This document shows positions 1 through 11,570 of a DNA stretch of 64,000 nt, piece after piece (position 1 is the first letter of the stretch; every line of letters starts with the position of its first letter). Origin of the DNA: Siphonodentalium dalli. Its lineage: Eukaryota; Mollusca; Scaphopoda; Gadilida; Siphonodentaliidae. Location of the stretch: contig CP136061.1 in the NCBI GenBank assembly GCA_032622095.1, positions 86,092,324 through 86,156,323 on the forward strand. Reading direction: 5' to 3'. The translations under genes were made by a program, and so were the position numbers. Under the pieces are notes generated by a model that made no database searches, had not been told where the DNA came from, and saw only the letters and a program-made list of their open reading frames with translations.

Positions 1-59
1 AAATTTCATTAGCCAAATTCGAAAAAGATTAGCCATTGGCTAATTTGGCTACCGACAGC

Positions 60-930
60 GTGAACACTGTGTGGGAGTCGATTGGACAGATCTAGATTGC
101 CACACATGGTGTGTGAGCTGATTGGACATATGTGTAACAGTACAGCGTGTGTATCTGCGAGCTGACTGGACATATGTGTATTTGTACAGGTTGTGTGCGC
201 TATTTGGACATATATGTAGGAGCACATGGTGTGTGAGAGCTGGTTGGACATATATGTAGCTGTACACTGTGTGTGGGTCGTTTGGACATCAATATAGCAG
301 TACAGAGTGTGTGAGCTGATTGGACATATGTGTGGCAGAGCAGTACATGGTGTGTGAGCTCATTGGACATATGTGTAGCAGTACAGGATGAGTGTGAATA
401 GGACAAATATGTAGCAGTACATGGTGTTTGAGCTGATTGGATATATATGTAGCAGTGAAGTATGTGCGTGGGCTGATTTGACAAATACGTATCACTACAT
501 GGTGTGTTTGAGCTGCTTGGGCATATATGTAGCAGTACAAGGTATGTGCATGTGAGCTGATTGGACATATATGTAGCAGTAGATGGTGTGTGAGCTAATT
601 GGATATGTGTAGCAATACATGATGTGTGGGAGCGGATATGATATATATGTACCAGTACAGGGTGTGTGGGCTGATTGGATATATATGTAGCAGTGAAGTA
701 TGTGTGTAACACTACATGGTGTGTTTGAGCTGATTGGACACATATGCAGCAGTACTGGGTGTGTGCATGAGAGCTGATTGGACATATGTGTAGCAGTACA
801 GTGTGTATGTCATCTGTTTGGACATCTATGTAGGGTGTGTGCGAACCATTTGGACATCTATACAGCAAAAATGGTATGTGGGAGCTGACTGATTGGACAT
901 ACTTATAGCAGTACATAGTGTGTGCGAGCT
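60..930. repeat. Minisatellite, about 38-40 bp unit
   Basis: A degenerate tandem array. The unit contains 'agctgattggacatatatg' followed by 'tagcagtacatggtgtgtg', with units varying by a few bases and some truncated. All three minus frames are open over long stretches, the longest 238 codons at 200-916, because the roughly 39-bp period is close to a multiple of three and the unit lacks stops on that strand. The translation is only a repeated Cys/His/Ser/Thr-rich string, so it is not called as a gene. The array ends near 930. Confidence 0.9.
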
Positions 931-1316
931 GTTTTGATATCTAATTAGGCTGAGCCGAGTTTCCGCCAGGGGGAAATAAATTAGGCCGTATAAGGCGTAT
1001 TGGGGAAACGCCTTGCTTCGCCCCGTGTAGTCATATCACTGCACCTGCGATATTCATAAATCAATCCAAAACTATGTATAATCGTACAACACGAAAGCTG
1101 AGCCCTTTCCATCATTTTCGTGGGTGCATTTATATATTTATTTTATGGCCAGATACCATTAAACATGAAATTACGCACATCAGACCGTCGTCTGATTGCA
1201 GACTATTGAACAAGCTACGCATTGAAGAGTGTTGACAAAATTTGGAGATTCCGACAAGTAATTAAACACTTAATATCATCTACGATTCGACCTATACCGG
1301 GTATTGGATAACTATA
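931..1316. other. No gene seen
   Basis: AT-rich sequence with a short imperfect palindrome around 985-1020 (GGCGTATT...AACGCC). No ORF, TIR or recognisable element was found before the MITE end at 1317. Confidence 0.6.
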
Positions 1317-1346
1317 TTAAAGGTGGATTATCTCTTTGTAAACATG
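1317..1346 (+). repeat. End fragment of TTAA MITE family 1, interrupted by a Helitron-like copy
   Basis: TTAAAGGTGGATTATCTC and the following bases match the terminal inverted repeat of the MITE copies at 14808, 26505 and 29109. In those copies the sequence continues '...aaacatg' then 'tattatat'. Here the Helitron-like copy 1347-2362 sits exactly between these two pieces, and 'tattatat' resumes at 2363. The rest of the MITE is not visible downstream. Confidence 0.7.
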
Positions 1347-2362
1347 TCTCCTATATATTTTGAGAACTACGTAAATATATGTGTAAATATATGTGTATAT
1401 CTGTCCTCTATACACTCGAAAACGGCTGGACCGATTGGGCTCAAACTTCCCATCTAAGGGTAAAAACCCACGGAAATCGTCGTCGTGGCGTTTCGGAGAA
1501 GCTCAGAGCACCCGTTCTCCACTCTCAGTCACAAAACGGCACTGCGGGGTTAATCACGTGATAATTTAATGAGCGTTTGTATATGACGAGTCGCTATAAA
1601 AGAGCGTTTGTTTACAATTCAACGCAACGTTATCGCTCGAAATTTAGCATCGAAAAAATTTAATTTCTTTCATCAAAAACATAATTACGTGTTGCACTCT
1701 GTCATTTTAAGAATATGTAAGTATTACACACAGACACACCAAGTCTTAGCTTAAAATTTTGAAAAATAAGAGTTTTATCGACATAAATCGATTTTAATGG
1801 GAAATCCTATGTTAAAAGTTAGCATCGAAAAAATTTAATTTCTTCCATCTGAAACATAATTACGTGTTGGACTGTGTCATTTTAAGAACATGTAAGTATT
1901 ACACGCAGACACACGAAGTCTCAGCTTGAAATTTAAAAAAATAAGAGTTTTATCGACATAAATCGATTTGAATGCGAAATTCTATGTTAATAAATTTTAG
2001 GGCTCTGCGAGTGTTTGCAGCAGGGTCCATATTTGACAAATTCTACCTGATATATTTTGCTTTTGGAAACTGGGGATATCTAATTTCGTACTTAGGGCTT
2101 CCAAGGGACGGGGGAGATTTTCGTCGGGTCAGTTTGTCCGACTGAGGTGACCTTGACCTTGAAACGGGTACCCACATTGGACGATATCTCGGTCGTCAGC
2201 GGTGACATCGACGTGAAATTTGTTATGTATGGTCAACTCGGGACGGGAATATTTTTGTCTGGTTATATGATATGCCTGTACGGGGTTACCTTGAAAAACA
2301 AAAATTAATGGATCGACCAAAGCCATGGGACCAATGCCGCCAGTGGCGGGCTAATATGCTAG
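1347..2362 (+). mobile_element. Helitron-like non-autonomous element, hairpin family CCGCC
   Basis: The element begins TCTCCTATATATTTTGAGA, like the other copies in this window. It ends CTAG followed by T, with a short hairpin (CCGCC-AGT-GGCGG) about 8 nt before the end. TC at the 5' end, a 3' hairpin and CTRR at the 3' end are the hallmarks of Helitrons. No Rep/helicase ORF is present, so it is non-autonomous. It contains a 175-bp internal tandem duplication (1646-1820 and 1821 to about 1990). It lies inside a remnant of TTAA MITE family 1. Confidence 0.7.
1646..1990 (+). repeat. Tandem duplication, 175-bp unit x2
   Basis: The sequence beginning 'agcatcgaaaaaatttaat' at 1646 starts again at 1821 with a few substitutions. 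Both units include 'cataattacgtgttg' and 'tatcgacataaatcga'. The duplication lies inside the Helitron-like copy. Confidence 0.85.
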
Positions 2363-3021
2363 TATTATATATTTTATGAATAAGTGGTGTGACTTCTAAT
2401 GGTGATAAATGCATGGCAATATACATGTGTTAAAGTGAGACTCATTTTTCTAAACGACTGGAATTGACATATTGTTCATGTCGGAGGCTGCCTGTGTGCA
2501 CCCCCTCTCTCCACTGTTTGTTCTCATCACTGTCAAGTTGTCAACATGCCTCCTTATGTACAGGTTGTGGATGGCGTGGTTTGGGGTGGTAATGCGGAGA
2601 CTAAATAATGGGTATTGATCACCATGTATACATACCATATGCATATACCGTTGTACATGTATATATATTTGTAGGAATATACATATATACATTTTATGCA
2701 CCTGTGATTTCTATATGTATATGAGCCTACTCATCATTGTTCATAATTATTCATCTATATAATTTTTATTTGATAACATATATTGACATGAGTATGCTAT
2801 ATTTAAACTTGCATAAGCATTTCACGGATAAACTTCCTATTGATATAATTCCACCAAAAACTTGAATTCATATTTAGCAAAATGATATTCGTATTAATTT
2901 CCACGCATACGTATCGATCTTCCGCACGACAACATAAACATATGGCGACATTACAACAATTGAGAAATTTCCACTATGTCTGCAAATAGCATAACTTTGG
3001 GTGAGGTTCGGGATACCACCT
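2363..3021. other. AT-rich, no gene seen
   Basis: Low-complexity TATA/CATA-rich tracts around 2600-2800. No coding signature was found on either strand. The short ORFs show no recognisable domain. Confidence 0.6.
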
Positions 3022-3506
3022 AATACGCACAAGCTTGACTACCAAGAGATATCTTATCGGGGTCCACGATATGATGGCTCTTGGTATACAATCGCTTAAA
3101 ACACTTCTCCAAATATGTCCGTTATTTCGTCAAAGACACCTTTTCAAATATCTCCGTTATTTCGTTTATAAAAATAATTTCATATTTATATATTTCGTTC
3201 TATATTTCTCCCTATTTCGCTATTTCGCTGTATGTTCCTATTTCGAGTTTTCGTTCTATTTCGCTATTTCGCTGTATTTTCCTATTTCGATTTTCGATGT
3301 ATTTTCCTATTTCGCTTTTTCGTTTTATTTTATATTTCGATATTTCGCTATATTTGACATATTATGGGATATGGTATTATATGATACCCAACATTCTGAT
3401 ATTCAATCGAACATCACGTGCCTCCCGTGGTCGCGATTGTATACCAAGAGCCATCATATCGTGGACCCCGATAAGATATATCTTGGTAGTCAAGCTTGTG
3501 CGTATT
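3022..3506. repeat. 73-bp inverted repeat flanking a TTTCG-rich tandem tract
   Basis: The left arm 3022-3094 and right arm 3434-3506 are near-perfect reverse complements. The left begins 'aatacgcacaagcttgac' and the right ends 'gtcaagcttgtgcgtatt'. The roughly 340-bp spacer holds an array of 'tatttcgctatttcgctg'-like units (about 3118-3356). The overall form is that of a foldback element or a duplicated inverted segment. The two overlapping ORFs of 161 and 173 codons here are repeat translations. Confidence 0.85.
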
Positions 3507-3659
3507 GCCTGGGGATACACATGCACACGATTTCGCGGCAAAATGGTCTCAAATAGAAGGAGATGAATTCGATCCCGATAGTATCCAACTTTGGAATAAA
3601 AATACATGCCAATATTTCTCGCCTACACAGGGTAAAAAATTATGCTCTCAAAAAATATA

Positions 3660-6545
3660 TAATTCTCTATCTTCGGCCTAAATTGCAGAAGCCTTAACGC
3701 AAATTATGGAGATTTAAAAAATCTACGTTGTGATTTGAAAACAGAAGAAATTTGTTTGATGTTATAGTCCTAACAGAAATATTCAAAGTGCATAGTCCCT
3801 CAGATTTTTCACTTCCAGGATATCACCCCTTAGAATTCAAATCTCGACCTGACGGCGACGATGCCAGAGGCGGTGTTGGTATTTATATAAAGGAAAATCT
3901 TCAATATAAACCCAGACCAGATTTGACAATATTTATACCACACGTAATAGAAACATTATTTATAGAAATAAACCGAGGAGCGAACGATAATTATATAATA
4001 GGATGTATTTATAGACCAAAGGCCGACTTGGACAAATTTATGTTGAAATTTGATATGTTAGAACAATTGAACAATGCCAAGTCTTACATAATAGGAGACC
4101 TCAACATCGACCTCTTAAATTTCGACACGCATAAAAAAACTAACGATTTCATAAACAATGTCTTCACTAGAGGATTGGTGCCCATGATAACGAAACTTAC
4201 AAGAATGACTGAGCACTCTGCTACCCTAATTGATCACATCTATACCAACGAAGTACAAGCTGGTCACCAAACAGGGATAATTACTTGCGACATCTCCGAT
4301 CATTTCGGAATATTCCTCTCCGAATCAAACAAACACAAACCCATAAACCCCCTCATATAAAAGTCACGCACAGCAACTACAACCCTAATAATGTCAATAT
4401 TTTCAATTTTTTTTTTAAATCATGCAAATTCGACTCAGTTCTCAGTTGTAACTCCCCTGATAAGGCATATGAATTGTTTTTAGACATATATTTGAACGCG
4501 CATGATCTAGCTTTTCCTCTCATAACACGAAATATACCCAAAAAATATATAAAGCGCGAACCATGGATGACACCTGGACTAATAAAATCCTCTATTACTA
4601 AGCAAGAATTATACTCTAATAAACTGAAGGCACATTCAGAAACAAATACAATCGCATATTTAAATTATCGTCAATTATACAATAAACTAATAAGGAAATG
4701 TAAAAATGATTATTATTGCGATAGTCTAGAAAAAATAAGAATGATATAAAAAACACATGGAAAATTCTTAAAAACGCAATCAATAAAAATCAAAAATCAT
4801 GTAACTACCCTCAGACATCGAATGATAACGATACAGAGCTATCTGACCCGAACATAATAGCCGAAAAATTCAATGACTACTTTTCAAAAATCGGTCGAAA
4901 CACCAGCAACTCTATACACACTGAAAATGATGCAAATTTCACTGATTATCTTCGAAATAGGCAAATAAACGAATTCGAAATCGAACCTACATCGATACAG
5001 GAAATAATATTGACATGTTTTACTATGAAATGGAAAATGAGCAAAGATTACAACGGTATATCGACCGCACTTATGAAAGAGAGTATCTTCACAATAGCCC
5101 CACCACTTAAACATATATTTAATCTATCGTTTGAACAGGGAATATTCCCAATGAAAATGAAAATTTCCAAAGTAGTCCCCATTCCTAAAATAAATAACTC
5201 TAAGGAATTAACAAACTGCCGCCCAATCAGTATCCTGCCATCGTTCTCTGAACTACTTGAAAAAATAGTGCAAAAACGACCAGTAGATTTTCTAAATGAA
5301 CATGAAATCTTGTATAAACACCAATATGGATTTAGACCAAATCACTCAACTTTTCATCCGATTACGCACATTCTATACCATCTCGTTAAAACTAATGATA
5401 AACCGACACGGGATTCCACCTTAGCTGTATTTATTGATTTAAAGCATTCGATACGATCGACCACGACATACTGATATCGAAACTCGACCACTATGACATC
5501 AGGGGTGTAGCAATGTCATGGTTCCATAGTTATTTGAATGAGAAGAGGCAATACGTTGAATATAGTGGGATTACTTCTAACCTTATGAATACTTCCTATG
5601 GGGTCACACAAGGCTATTTTCTTGGACCGATTATTTTTTTAATATACGTGAATGATATGGTAAAATCTACAACAATGGACATTTTATCGTATGCCGATGA
5701 CACAACACTATTCACAAACGGTAAAGATGGCGAACTAGTACAAAGTTATGTCAACAATGAATTAGCCAATGTATCCGACTGGTGCTGCTGTAATAAACTC
5801 TCAATTAATATTAATAAAAGCAATGATATGCTTTTACACCCCCAAAACAATGACAAGTGGAATACTGTGAAATTAAAGCTAAATAACATTCAATTGAACC
5901 GAATAGGGAATCTCGGACGTGAATCCTCAACAAAATTTCTAGGTATCCACATTGATGAGAACTTGACACTAAAAAAGCACATATCCATAATCTGCTCCAA
6001 AATTATCACATGCAATCTACTGCATCAATAAGGTGAAACATTTTTTCCCAAGTAAAGCATTGAAAACATTGTACTATGCACTGATTCAAAGCCACTTAGT
6101 TTATGGTATCCGGAAGTCAAGAAAATGTTCATATTACAAAAAAGAGCAATGCGTATAATATGCAATAAGAAGTACAGGGGTCACACAGATCCACTCTTTA
6201 AAAGAGAGAATATCTTGAAATTATGACTTAAACAATTCCTCAATTTTCATGCATGACTGGTGTTATAACCGCCTGCCCGCGTCTTTTGGAATGATGTACA
6301 ACAAACGAGCAAAATCAACACCAAGACACCCGAATCCCGTACTGTTAGAACTACCTAGAACTGACTGGTCAGGAAAACTACCCCACCACATCTTCCCCAC
6401 AACATGGAACAACATGGAAAAAGACTATACATCTTGCCAAAGCAGTCACACATTGAAGAAGCGCTTATACAGATAGCCATGCTGAGAAATTACCCAGAAA
6501 ATGTACGCTGTAAAAACAAAGGATGTCCCGACTGTGCTCTATAAA
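3660..6545 (+). pseudogene. Decayed non-LTR retrotransposon (CR1/Jockey-type), endonuclease plus reverse transcriptase
   Basis: Broken coding segments in several frames add up to one LINE ORF2. The endonuclease part (about 3680-4360) starts with a 'GLNCRSLNANYGDL'-type N-terminal motif and continues with GDLNID (near 4097) and SDHFG (near 4300), the Asp/Asn/His motifs of APE-type endonucleases. The reverse transcriptase part (about 5010-6030) has NCRPIS, YGFRPNHST, the altered GVTQGYFLGP block and the catalytic YADD at 5690-5701. A C-terminal segment (6249-6476) has a tryptophan-rich end resembling CR1-type elements. Frames change near 4285, 5000, 5455 and 6030, and an early stop lies near 3681, so the copy is inactive. 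No clear target-site duplication or poly(A) tail was seen. Confidence 0.85.
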
Positions 6546-7737
6546 AATATGAACATTCATTGTTATACTCGATGACATAATCATAATTCTACTCGAATAA
6601 TCTTCTTCATACAAGTGTTCACACTATCGCATTCTCATTCCTAAACATGCCCCTCATTACGATTTCTGACTATGACCCTATACCATTAGACATACATATA
6701 AACATTACATATATATGTAATACTGTTAATTTGAATTATCCCAAAACCTCACTCAACAAAAAGACTTTCCAACGATCTATATAGATAATTCCTATTGTGT
6801 TTACTTAACTACAGCCCCAGTCTGAGTAAACTCATACCTAAATATTCATTACAACATTGAATATTAGGTCTGACGGATAACATCGCTATCTCATTTCCAA
6901 GTCCTCGGGATTCCGTAATCTGATTGATTGCGTAAATTATTTTCCGTCCAATGAAACCGTATGGGTTGATAAACAAGTGTTAATGGGCGGAGACTCCCAT
7001 AATGTCACCTCTAAATATCACTCTGAACTCGACCTGTGACCTCTGCGGCTGAACTCCTCGACCTGTGACCGCGACGAGGTTTGCCGAATGCTCTAAATAT
7101 AGTAACACAGCGGAATTTCGAGGCTTGCAAATTCAACAGAGACAGAAAAAATTGCTTCGAAATTATATATTCGGTACGATTCCGATTAATTTGAAGGATG
7201 TGCTGGACCTGATAGATAGGCCTGCGTATGGTACCAACTTGGCCTCCCATAAATATAAATAGAACTTTACTCATGTCCGTGTATTTGAGTTACTTTATTG
7301 TAACATGGTTTGCAAATCGACAAATTATTTGCCGTAAAAAAAAAGTCATCTGAAAGTCAAACACCGAGGAAATGACTTAATTTTATGCTTTTTAATAGTT
7401 CTAAAGCATCATTTTTGATGACGACCTAATTTTTTGCTCTCGGATGCAGCTTTCCCGTTGATGCAGCGAGTTCATCTCCCGAAAAAAGAATAGTCGCACA
7501 CACGACAAATATTATCTTCTGTAAGTTTTAATGTCGCGACACAGGCATCTGTGGGTTGATGAGTCGGCGAAGCACAACAAATAACACGTGGGGACACCTG
7601 TCAATCATCGATGTATTTTTAAAAATCCGTGACGTCATTTTGGGGAAGCTCTTCGCTGAATAGAAATGGTTTTGGCTACATTAGCTCCAGACTATATATT
7701 TCAAATATAGAGTCGACGTTCACCCAGACTGCTACAG
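6546..7737. other. No gene seen
   Basis: Intergenic AT-rich sequence. A short duplication 'ctcgacctgtgacc' occurs near 7028 and 7057. Small ORFs (7011-7274 on both strands) show no recognisable domain. Confidence 0.5.
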
Positions 7738-8762
7738 CCCCTGTCACACTCAGGTCGGCGCTTGCATTGCGCTGCAAACGTATCAAAGCGCACACATAAA
7801 CGCACTAAGGTCTCCGAGAACCGATTGGTGACGCAGTGGACACTGGCTACGACGGTCGAGGGTCTCCGTGGTCGCCCATATTAGGCACCAGAGCGCCGCG
7901 CTTGTTTTATGCATGCACAAAACAAGCGCATGCAGAGGCTCTGCGTTCTGACCAAGGCGTAGTAAGCTTACTGCAGTTGCAGATGAATTATATATTGCTG
8001 TGACCACGATTAGCTTGTATCAGTCCTTGCTACGTCAACGGGGCGCTCATGTCGTTCGCGTTGCGCTGTCAGAGCGCCGCGCTTGTTTTGTGCATCCGCA
8101 ATTGCAGAGGAATTCTTGCTGCGACCACGAGTAGCTTGTATCCGTCCTTGCTACGTCAACGGGCGCTCATGTCGTTCGCGTTGCGCTGTCGTGGCGATGG
8201 TACTGCGCCTGGTCAGAACGCCGAACCTCTGCGCTTGTTTTGTGCATGCACAAAACAAACGCGGCGCTCTGGCGCTCAGAGGCGATCTCGGGACCCTCTC
8301 CCGTCCTAGCCAGTGTCAACTGCGTCACCAATCGGTTCTTGGATACCTTAGTGCGCTTTGCTCGGCGCTTTGATAATTTTACAGCGCAATGCAAGCCCCA
8401 GCCTGATCGCAGCGGAGTGTCATAGTGATTTAATCGGACAGCTAATCTATTGCGGATTGTTGGGTATATTCCCCACAAACTAAAAACTGACTATGACTGG
8501 AGAACGCAGGAGACGCTATTTATACTCTCCGCGCCCGCGCAGAGAGCGTTTTGCAAACGTATTGAGAACGTACTAGCATCACAATGACAGCGACTTGAAC
8601 GCAATAAGAGCGTGAGACTTGACAAAGTGGGAACGCAATAGGAGCATACTTTGTTTTAAAAGTTAGATAATTTTGGACAGTTTTCGGTGCTCCTCCTGCG
8701 TGTTACTCATATTTTGGTACTTTTGCAGCGCAGTGCAAGCGTCGACCTGAGTGTGACAGGGG
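7738..8762. mobile_element. TIR/foldback DNA element with internal subrepeats, superfamily unassigned
   Basis: The left end CCCCTGTCACACTCAGGTCG is the reverse complement, with few mismatches, of the right end at about 8722-8762 (...GACCTGAGTGTGACAGGGG). A second inverted copy of the end lies at about 8378-8423, so 7738-7860 is also mirrored in 8310-8423. Between the arms are repeated GC-rich blocks such as 'gcgccgcgcttgttttgtgc' and 'cttgctacgtcaacg'. Several 60-100 codon ORFs are repeat translations. No transposase is visible. No clear target-site duplication was found, so the superfamily is left open. Confidence 0.65.
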
Positions 8763-9014
8763 TTTAAAGATGGCGGTATCTCTCGCCTGAATCCGTTGTA
8801 ACAACAAAAAACTAAATATTTTGTTCTTAATATACCCATGGAACTGGAACCGAGGCTGTGCATATATTTTACAAAATCTGAAATGTTCGAAACATTCCCA
8901 CGGAGAGATAGTACATCTTCGATCTTACAATTCGTCTGGATTGGCTCACAACCACACCAATACTTTTTTTGTGATATGCCCTAAAAACTAGGTTCTAGAT
9001 AGTTTTATATATGA
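8763..9014. other. No gene seen
   Basis: Short spacer between the TIR element and the Helitron-like run. No feature could be supported. Confidence 0.5.
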
Positions 9015-9815
9015 CTAGAAGGTGACCCGACTTCGTCCGGGCTTTGACCTTGAATTGACCATTTTGAAGGTCAAGGTCAGGTGGGGTCACAATTTGACCC
9101 GTCCAAAACACTGCCCGAACAAAAGTACCCGACAAAAGTACCCGTCGAAATCCATCCGGTTTTACCCGATTTTACCTTGAATTGATCATTTTGAAGGTCA
9201 AGGTCAGTTCGGGGTCACAAACGTAACCCTATGTATCAAATTTCGTGGAAATCCCATCAAAATTCGCGATTTGACCTTGAATTGACCCGATTTCAAGGTC
9301 AAGGTCTCGTCACACGGGCAAATGAATAGGCTTATGAGACTCCCCATACGAAAGTATCCCTAGACACTAATTTTCATCGAAATCCCGTGATATTCGGTCA
9401 AGGTCACGTCGCACGGGCAAATTAATAGGCCTATGCCACTCCCCGACCGAAAGTAACCCCACATACCAAGTTTAATCGAAATCCCGTGATATTCGGGCGT
9501 TTGACCTTGAAATGACCCGATTTCAGGGTCAAGGTCACATCGCACGGGCAAATTAATAGGTTATTGCCACTTCTCGGCCGAAGATATCCCCACATACCAA
9601 GTTTCATCGAAATTCCGTGATATTCGGGCGTTTGACATTGAAATGACCCGATTTCAAGGTCAAGGTCACGTCGCACGGGCAAATTAATAGGCCTATGTCA
9701 CTCCCCGGCCGAAAATACCCCCACATACCAAGTTTCATCGAAATCGGCTCGGCCGTTTTCGAGTCCATCGATTACAGACACACACACAGACAGATCTTCC
9801 AAAATATATAATAGA
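9015..9815 (-). mobile_element. Helitron-like non-autonomous element with internal 122-bp tandem repeats
   Basis: Read on the minus strand, the element starts TCTATTATATATTTTGGAAG near 9815. It ends with a hairpin (GCCCG...GTCGGG, containing GACGAAGTC) then CTAG at 9018-9015 followed by T. The interior (about 9290-9740) is a tandem array of roughly 122-bp units containing 'cgaaatcccgtgatattcgg' and 'tgacccgatttcaaggtcaa'. There is no ORF for a Rep/helicase. It abuts the next copy with no bases between them. Confidence 0.75.
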
Positions 9816-10305
9816 CTAGCCGATGAGCCCGACGTTGTCCGATCTATTCAAAAACCAAATTTCAAGTCGATAGCTCTACCAGTTTCCTAGATCTGGTCTG
9901 CGCATGCGCGAAACCGGCGTCGCACGGGCTCGGCGACCCGATAAAATTCGTATCCGGGGCAAGATACATTCACATACCAAATTTCAAGTCGGTAGCTCCA
10001 CCCGTTTCCGAGATCTGGTCTGCGCACGCGCGAAGCTTGCGTCGCACGGGCTCGGCGACCCGATAAAATTCGTATCCGGGGAAAGATACATTCACATAGC
10101 AAATTTCAAGTCGATAGCTCCACCCGCTTCCGAGATCTGGTCTGCGCATGCGCGAAGCGGGCGCCGCACGGGCTCGCCAATACGACAACGACGACCGCCT
10201 GGTCAAACTACACACACGTACCAAGTTTCGTCCCGATCGATCGAGAATCGTAGATTTGTATAAATGACATACAGACAGACAGAGGTCTTCAAAATATATA
10301 TGAGA
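9816..10305 (-). mobile_element. Helitron-like non-autonomous element, second in head-to-tail run
   Basis: Minus-strand copy starting TCTCATATATATTTTGAAG near 10305. It ends with the GACGTTGTC-type hairpin variant and CTAG at 9819-9816. The interior has about 1.5-2 units of a roughly 117-bp repeat with 'gagatctggtctgcgcatgc' and 'cccgataaaattcgtatccg'. Long ORFs on both strands (71-119 codons) run through these units but are only repeat translations. Confidence 0.75.
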
Positions 10306-10875
10306 CTAGCCGATGAGCCCGACATTGTCCGGGCTATTCAAAAACCAAATTTCAAGTCGATAGCTCTACCCAGCCCGACGTTGTCCGAGCTATTCAAAAA
10401 CCAAATTTCAAGTCGACAGCTCTACCCGTTTCCTATATCTGGTCTGCGCATGCGCGAAGCTGGCGTCGCACGGGCTCGGCGACCCGATAAAATTCGTATC
10501 CGGGGCAAGATACATTCACATACCAAATTTCAAGTCGATAGCTCCACCCGTTTCCGAGATCTCGTCTGCGCATGCGCGAAGCTGGCGTCGCACGCGCTCG
10601 GCGACCCGATAAAATTCGTATCCGGGGCAAGATACATTCACATAGCAAATTTCAAGTCGATAGCTCCACCCGTTTCCGAGATCTCGTCTGCGCATGCGCG
10701 AAGCGGGCGCCGCACGGGCTCGCCAATACGACAACGTCGACCGCCTGCTCAAACTACACACACGTACCAAGTTTCGTCCCGATCGGTCGAGAATCGTAGA
10801 TTTGTATAAATGACATACATACAGACATACAGACAGACAGACAAACAAACAGAGGTCTTCAATATATATATGAGA
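10306..10875 (-). mobile_element. Helitron-like non-autonomous element, third in head-to-tail run
   Basis: Same family as 9816-10305, sharing the 117-bp internal repeats. It has one extra partial duplication of the hairpin region near 10370-10400 ('cccgacgttgtccgagc'). The 5' end at 10875 on the minus strand is preceded by A (A then TCTC), matching the A/T insertion preference of Helitrons. CTAG at 10309-10306 abuts the 5' end of the neighbouring copy. Confidence 0.75.
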
Positions 10876-11029
10876 TTATACATGTAGTCTGCACGTGTGT
10901 GTGGATATGAAATACAAGTCATCTATGCAATTATTTATAGTGATACTTGTTTCAAGGGGTAGCAGGAAGACAGCCCGATAGGGCTAGGCTAAACCCCAAC
11001 AATATATACAGCATGTACTTTATTATATG
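10876..11029. other. Short spacer, no feature seen
   Basis: The sequence between the Helitron-like run and the MITE at 11030 shows nothing recognisable. Confidence 0.5.
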
Positions 11030-11516
11030 TTAAAGGTACTCAATCCGAACAGAGGGTCCCCATCTCAACAGATTCCAACAACAACAATCCGATCAGAGGG
11101 TCTTATATTACTATTTCTTTGGCTTTGGGGGTAAACATATTTGATTCGAGTCGATGAACCCATCAAACAAAGCTCAGAGTTATTAGATATTGATTTTTGA
11201 AATTTGTTAGTTTCTCGAGATGAGTACTAATAATTGCCGTCAGTTTCGTAACCTGCGCGAGATGTGTACACCAAAACACAATTCAAACAGACAAGGATGG
11301 ATAACTCTAAAATCAAGAGGTAATAATAACGCAATTTTGACTAGGTTCTGGGCCAGAAAGTATTCCCGATAATGAAAAATAATAGATTTCTAAAATCGAT
11401 ATCTAACAAATCTGAGCTTTGATGGGTGACTTCCTCGACTCGAATCAAATATTTTTGACCCCCAAAGCCATTGAAATAGTAATTGAGAGGAGTTTTATCG
11501 GATTGAGTACCTTTAA
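11030..11516. mobile_element. TTAA-flanked MITE, family 2
   Basis: TTAA at 11030-11033 is followed by AGGTACTCAATCCGA, and the mirror image ends at TTAA 11513-11516. The inverted arms are long (about 150 bp, 11030-11205 and 11365-11516) and share 'tttggctttgggggt', 'gattcgagtcga' and 'gctcagagtt'. No transposase ORF is present. TTAA target duplications occur in the piggyBac and Kolobok superfamilies. The AGGT start differs from the CCC start typical of piggyBac. Confidence 0.75.
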
Positions 11517-11570
11517 TGCCATTGTATTATTCATGTGTATATTGTAAATAAATTATCCTATCCTATCCTA

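Noticed and set aside
200-916. 238-aa minus-strand ORF with repeated Cys/His motifs
   Set aside because: It is the translation of a minisatellite with a period near 39 bp. All three minus frames are open and the peptide only repeats the unit, with no start context or domain.
3035-3566. ORFs of 173 and 161 codons with Phe/Tyr-rich membrane-like stretches
   Set aside because: Two overlapping frames are both open because the TTTCG-rich tandem tract lacks stops. The hydrophobic appearance comes from TTT/TAT codons.
8049-8478. Overlapping ORFs of 86-103 codons in a GC-rich stretch
   Set aside because: They lie within the repetitive TIR element on both strands. GC-richness alone keeps the frames open.
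9904-10848. Long ORFs on both strands (119, 181 and 110 codons)
   Set aside because: These lie in the Helitron-like internal repeats, repeat the same peptide, and occur on both strands.
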